Origin: a bacterium
GTDB taxonomy: Bacteria > Bacillota_I > Bacilli_A > Mycoplasmatales > Mycoplasmoidaceae
Direction: 5' to 3'
Length of the DNA: 11,645 bases
Assembly (NCBI GenBank): GCA_017633195.1
Contig: JAGBPV010000046.1
Coordinates: 1 to 11,645 of the forward strand
Shown here: in pieces, positions 9,743-11,645 of the stretch
Position numbering within the stretch: position 1 is the stretch's first letter
Layout of the letters: every line of letters starts with the position of its first letter
Notes under the pieces: generated by a model
Databases searched by the model: none
Told to the model about the DNA's origin: nothing
Seen by the model: only the letters and a program-made list of their open reading frames with translations
Program-made: the position numbers and the translations under genes

Positions 9743-10816
9743 CTATTTACTAGTTAATGTAGCTGTTTGTGCAGAACTTTGTTCAGATTTTGTTGTACTA
9801 CTTGCTGTTTTTGGTTGTAAATCAGTTTTATTTGTAGTTTGACCTGTTGTACCAGTTGAAGATGGACTATTTTGTGGTTGAATTTCTGATCCATAATCAT
9901 AAGTTCCATTGTAGGTTGAAACAATACCTCACATAAAACTAGTTTGTTTGGAATTAGTTGTAGTTGTAATTTGTTTTGATGAATATTGTACCATTGCTTG
10001 AGTTGAATCAGTCATGATGTTTTGTAATAATGATGAATCACTACCTATCTTTGCAATTCATGAATATGGATTAGATAAACCTTCAAGTGCTTTATTTTCT
10101 AAAGTGGTTGATTTACCTGATTCACTACCAATTTTAGAAATTGTAATACCACCATAGTAATTCAAATTATTAAATGCAGTTTGGTTATTTAAGTCAAATG
10201 CTTTAGTTAAAGTTGCACTGAAATTAACATTATTTAAAGTACAATTATACTCAGATTCTGTTAAAGAATACTTTTTGTTTGAATTGCTTGGATTTATTAA
10301 ATATTGTGTAAAACTATATGAAACAGTTATAGTTGTATCCTTGTATTGTGATCCAGATCCAAAAGTAATTTTATATGTAGGAACACTAAAATCATATTCT
10401 ACTTGATAATTTGTTAATTTATCATTGCTTGACAAAATTGGAACTGATGTTTTAAATGCTAAACTATTACTACTTTTAAAGAATGAATCAAGTGCACTTG
10501 TAATAACATTTTCATATCCTGTTTGTGTACTTGTTAAATTGTTATAAGTATTTTGTCAATTAACTAATGCATCACTGTAACTTGTAAATGGTTTTTGTGT
10601 AGTTGGATTACTAATAACTTTCTTACTTAAATTGCTGTATTCAAGAGTACTTACAGTTGGAGAAGTAGTTGAGGAAGATGATTTATTAGATGAACTTGTT
10701 GTACTATCACTTTTACTTGAAGAATCATTACTACATGATACAACACTTCCTACAGCAATTGCACTAATACTACCAATTGCTAATAAACCTAATGTTAGTT
10801 TCAAAAATCTTTTCAT
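9743..10816 (-). CDS. Ser/Thr-rich surface lipoprotein (357 aa)
   Basis: Open from ATG (10816-10814) to TAG (9745-9743) with TGA read as Trp, which joins three fragments. Residues 1-27 are a lipoprotein signal: MKRFLK, hydrophobic core, GSVVS|C with Cys28 lipidated. A Ser/Thr/Lys low-complexity spacer (~29-60) follows, then a globular part (~65-300) with beta-rich stretches such as YDFSVPTYKITFG and TTITVSYSFTQYL and a conserved-looking NPYSWIAKIG (W253) and SFMWGIVSTYNGTYDYG. A Gln/Ser/Thr-rich tail (~307-357) ends the protein. I chose this ATG because the signal peptide starts here; an upstream GTG at 10879 would add 21 charged residues before it. The protein is probably a membrane-anchored surface antigen. 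It resembles in style the abundant lipoprotein families of Malacoplasma, but I cannot assign it to one. It is a single gene with its own terminator, lying between two transposase-like copies. Confidence 0.88.
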
Positions 10817-10831
10817 TAAATGTATTTTTTT

Positions 10832-10837
10832 CCTTTT
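10832..10837 (-). promoter_or_regulatory. Ribosome binding site of the 357-aa lipoprotein, wide and A7-spaced
   Basis: On the minus strand AAAAGG is followed by a run of seven A (10831-10825) and lies 15 bases before the ATG at 10816. That spacing is longer than usual. The A-run between site and start could in principle change length by slippage. No better site sits nearer the ATG. Confidence 0.45.
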
Positions 10838-10890
10838 ATGTATTAGTTTATTATTATCATAAATTTTTATTTTTTTCACACAAATAAAAG

Positions 10891-10913
10891 TACTATAAAT
10901 GTAATTTATAGTA
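10891..10913. promoter_or_regulatory. Perfect 10-bp palindrome upstream of the lipoprotein
   Basis: TACTATAAAT (10891-10900), a GTA spacer, and its exact reverse complement (10904-10913). It lies 74 bases upstream of the lipoprotein ATG at 10816 and contains a TATAAA box on both strands. It may be the -10 region, an operator, or an mRNA 5' hairpin. The rest of the 10817-10974 gap is AT-rich with no other structure I can defend. Confidence 0.45.
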
Positions 10914-10974
10914 AAAAAATGAAATTTTTATTATTAATAATTTTTAAAAAATAAATAATGATTAATCATACTCC

Positions 10975-11012
10975 AAAAAAATGTTTTAAGAAAATTTTTT
11001 ATAAAAAACATT
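10975..11012 (-). terminator. Terminator of the CxxC-pair gene
   Basis: AATGTTTT (10980-10987) pairs with AAAACATT (11005-11012), with an inner AAAA/TTTT pairing possible. On the minus strand the stem runs directly into a T-run (10981-10975 region) and begins 12 bases after the stop codon of the 11025-11405 gene. Confidence 0.55.
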
Positions 11013-11024
11013 GATTTTTATTAG

Positions 11025-11405
11025 TTATTGTTTAATATTTGAATGATTAATTTTGCTTCAATTACCAACAATTTCTTTGCATATAATGCATAAATTGTCA
11101 TTCAATGAATTTTTAAATCAATTTCAACAGCAAACATAACAATAATAATTTTCTGCTTTTTCTACTCTTAATTCATTGTCAACAAATATATTTGCAACAT
11201 TTAATCATTCTTTCAACTTATTTAATGGAATTTGCTTTGTTAATAAAAAATCTGTTAAATAAACAATTGATTCAATGTTTTTGTTAATAATTTTATTACT
11301 TTTTAATTTTTCTAGTTTTGGATAAATTTCATCTTTAGTTCTACAAAAGAATTGAAAAGCTTCATCATTTACTTTATTAAAATCATATAAGTTAAACATG
11401 GACAT
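11025..11405 (-). CDS. Small protein with two CxxC pairs (126 aa), unknown role
   Basis: With TGA as Trp the frame runs from ATG 11405-11403 to TAA 11027-11025. Residues 1-85 look helical and contain the stretch KDEIYPKLEKLKSNKIINKN. Residues 89-109 carry C89-x2-C92 (plus C93), then 13 residues, then C106-x2-C109, a spacing fit for a zinc ribbon or a small redox site. There is no signal peptide or membrane segment, so it should be cytoplasmic. I do not recognise the family. No clear ribosome binding site precedes the ATG; a GATAAT box 21-26 bases before it could drive a very short leader. An in-frame TAG lies a little further upstream, so no long extension is possible. It is divergent from the OrfA-like gene, 49 bases away, and could be a passenger of that element or an independent regulator. 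A remnant of a longer gene is also possible. Confidence 0.6.
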
Positions 11406-11408
11406 TGG

Positions 11409-11427
11409 AATTACGCAAAAAGTAATT
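11409..11427. promoter_or_regulatory. Short inverted repeat in a divergent intergenic gap
   Basis: AATTAC (11409-11414) and GTAATT (11422-11427) flank a seven-base spacer between the minus-strand CxxC gene and the plus-strand OrfA-like gene. The position suits an operator or overlapping divergent promoters. Six-base arms are short enough for chance. Confidence 0.25.
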
Positions 11428-11454
11428 ATCTAATGAAAGGAATATTGTTTATTA

Positions 11455-11645
11455 ATGTCTAAACATTTAAAACCAAATGATTGAATTGATTTATTCAAAA
11501 TATTTGAATCTTCTAATCCGAAAAATGTATGAATAGAGTTTGCAAAATATAGAGAGATTACTAGTTCATCAAAGCAATGATTTAAACAAGTTTATAAAAA
11601 ATTCTTATACCATAATAGAGATATGAATGTATTAATCTCAATGAC
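11455..11645 (+). CDS. Transposase OrfA-like protein, N-terminal part (runs off the window)
   Basis: ATG 11455 opens a frame that stays open to the last base (63 codons plus 2 bases) when TGA is read as Trp: SKHLKPNDWIDLFKIFES, then SKQWFKQVYKKFLYHNRDMN. A GAAAGGA ribosome binding site lies at 11435-11441, 13 bases before the ATG. It aligns with the decayed copy at 9216 over its full visible length, and still has a sense codon (TCA) where that copy has TAA, so this copy may be functional. By the pseudogene, the missing part should contain a GRPK basic segment and a helical end with an RKWxKL-type motif. Assignment to the DNA-binding ORF of an IS3-like element is inferred from this layout. A chromosomal HTH protein family is the alternative. 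Confidence 0.6.

Noticed and set aside
10632..10862. Plus-strand open frame of 76 codons
   Set aside because: It is the complement of the lipoprotein signal and Ser-rich spacer; its Leu/Val/Glu runs are what reversed Ser/Thr codons give.
10817..11024. Invertible promoter with flanking inverted repeats, as known for P35-type lipoproteins of Malacoplasma penetrans
   Set aside because: I looked for matching inverted arms on both sides of the lipoprotein promoter region and found only the local palindrome and the terminator of the next gene.
1..11645. CRISPR array, tRNA or rRNA genes
   Set aside because: No spaced direct repeats and no GC-richer structured RNA stretch were seen; all repeats found are protein-coding modules.

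Overview
The window is AT-rich DNA from a wall-less bacterium (Mollicutes) that reads UGA as tryptophan, like Mycoplasma, Malacoplasma, Ureaplasma or Spiroplasma relatives. The sequence itself shows this. Long frames are broken only by TGA, never by in-frame TAA or TAG, and the TGAs sit where tryptophan is expected, for example in the transglutaminase signature (DHAW followed by TLDPTW). Nearly all Trp codons are TGA and only a handful are TGG. Arg is almost only AGA, and two genes begin with mycoplasma-style lipoprotein signals. I cannot fix the genus. With translation table 4 the broken frames collapse into a few large surface-protein genes.

Layout. 1-270 is a leader with a weak hairpin and a possible promoter. 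271-6348 (+) is one uninterrupted 2025-residue lipoprotein made of Ig-like repeats, three copies of a short 'GILQNV' module, and a duplicated ~170-residue 'WG-GYQ / NFNQYFSI' module whose second copy lies close to the C-terminus. 24 bases later, 6373-9147 (+) encodes a 924-residue secreted or membrane-anchored protein. It has BspA-type leucine-rich repeats, a region resembling mucin/carbohydrate-binding domains, an Ig-like domain and a C-terminal transglutaminase-like Cys-His-Asp domain. The two probably form an operon for cell-surface interaction with host material.

9216-9642 (+) is a decayed transposase-OrfA-like gene; an apparently intact relative starts at 11455 (+) and runs off the window. 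Between these two direct relatives lie two minus-strand genes: a 357-residue Ser/Thr-rich lipoprotein (9743-10816), with a strong terminator at 9683-9710 and a perfect 10-bp palindrome upstream, and a 126-residue protein with two CxxC pairs (11025-11405).

Overall the window looks like an accessory surface-protein locus beside mobile-element remnants. The two plus-strand genes would place a very large adhesin-like lipoprotein and a putative cysteine protease or transglutaminase on the same membrane. I saw no tRNA, rRNA, CRISPR array or replication origin.
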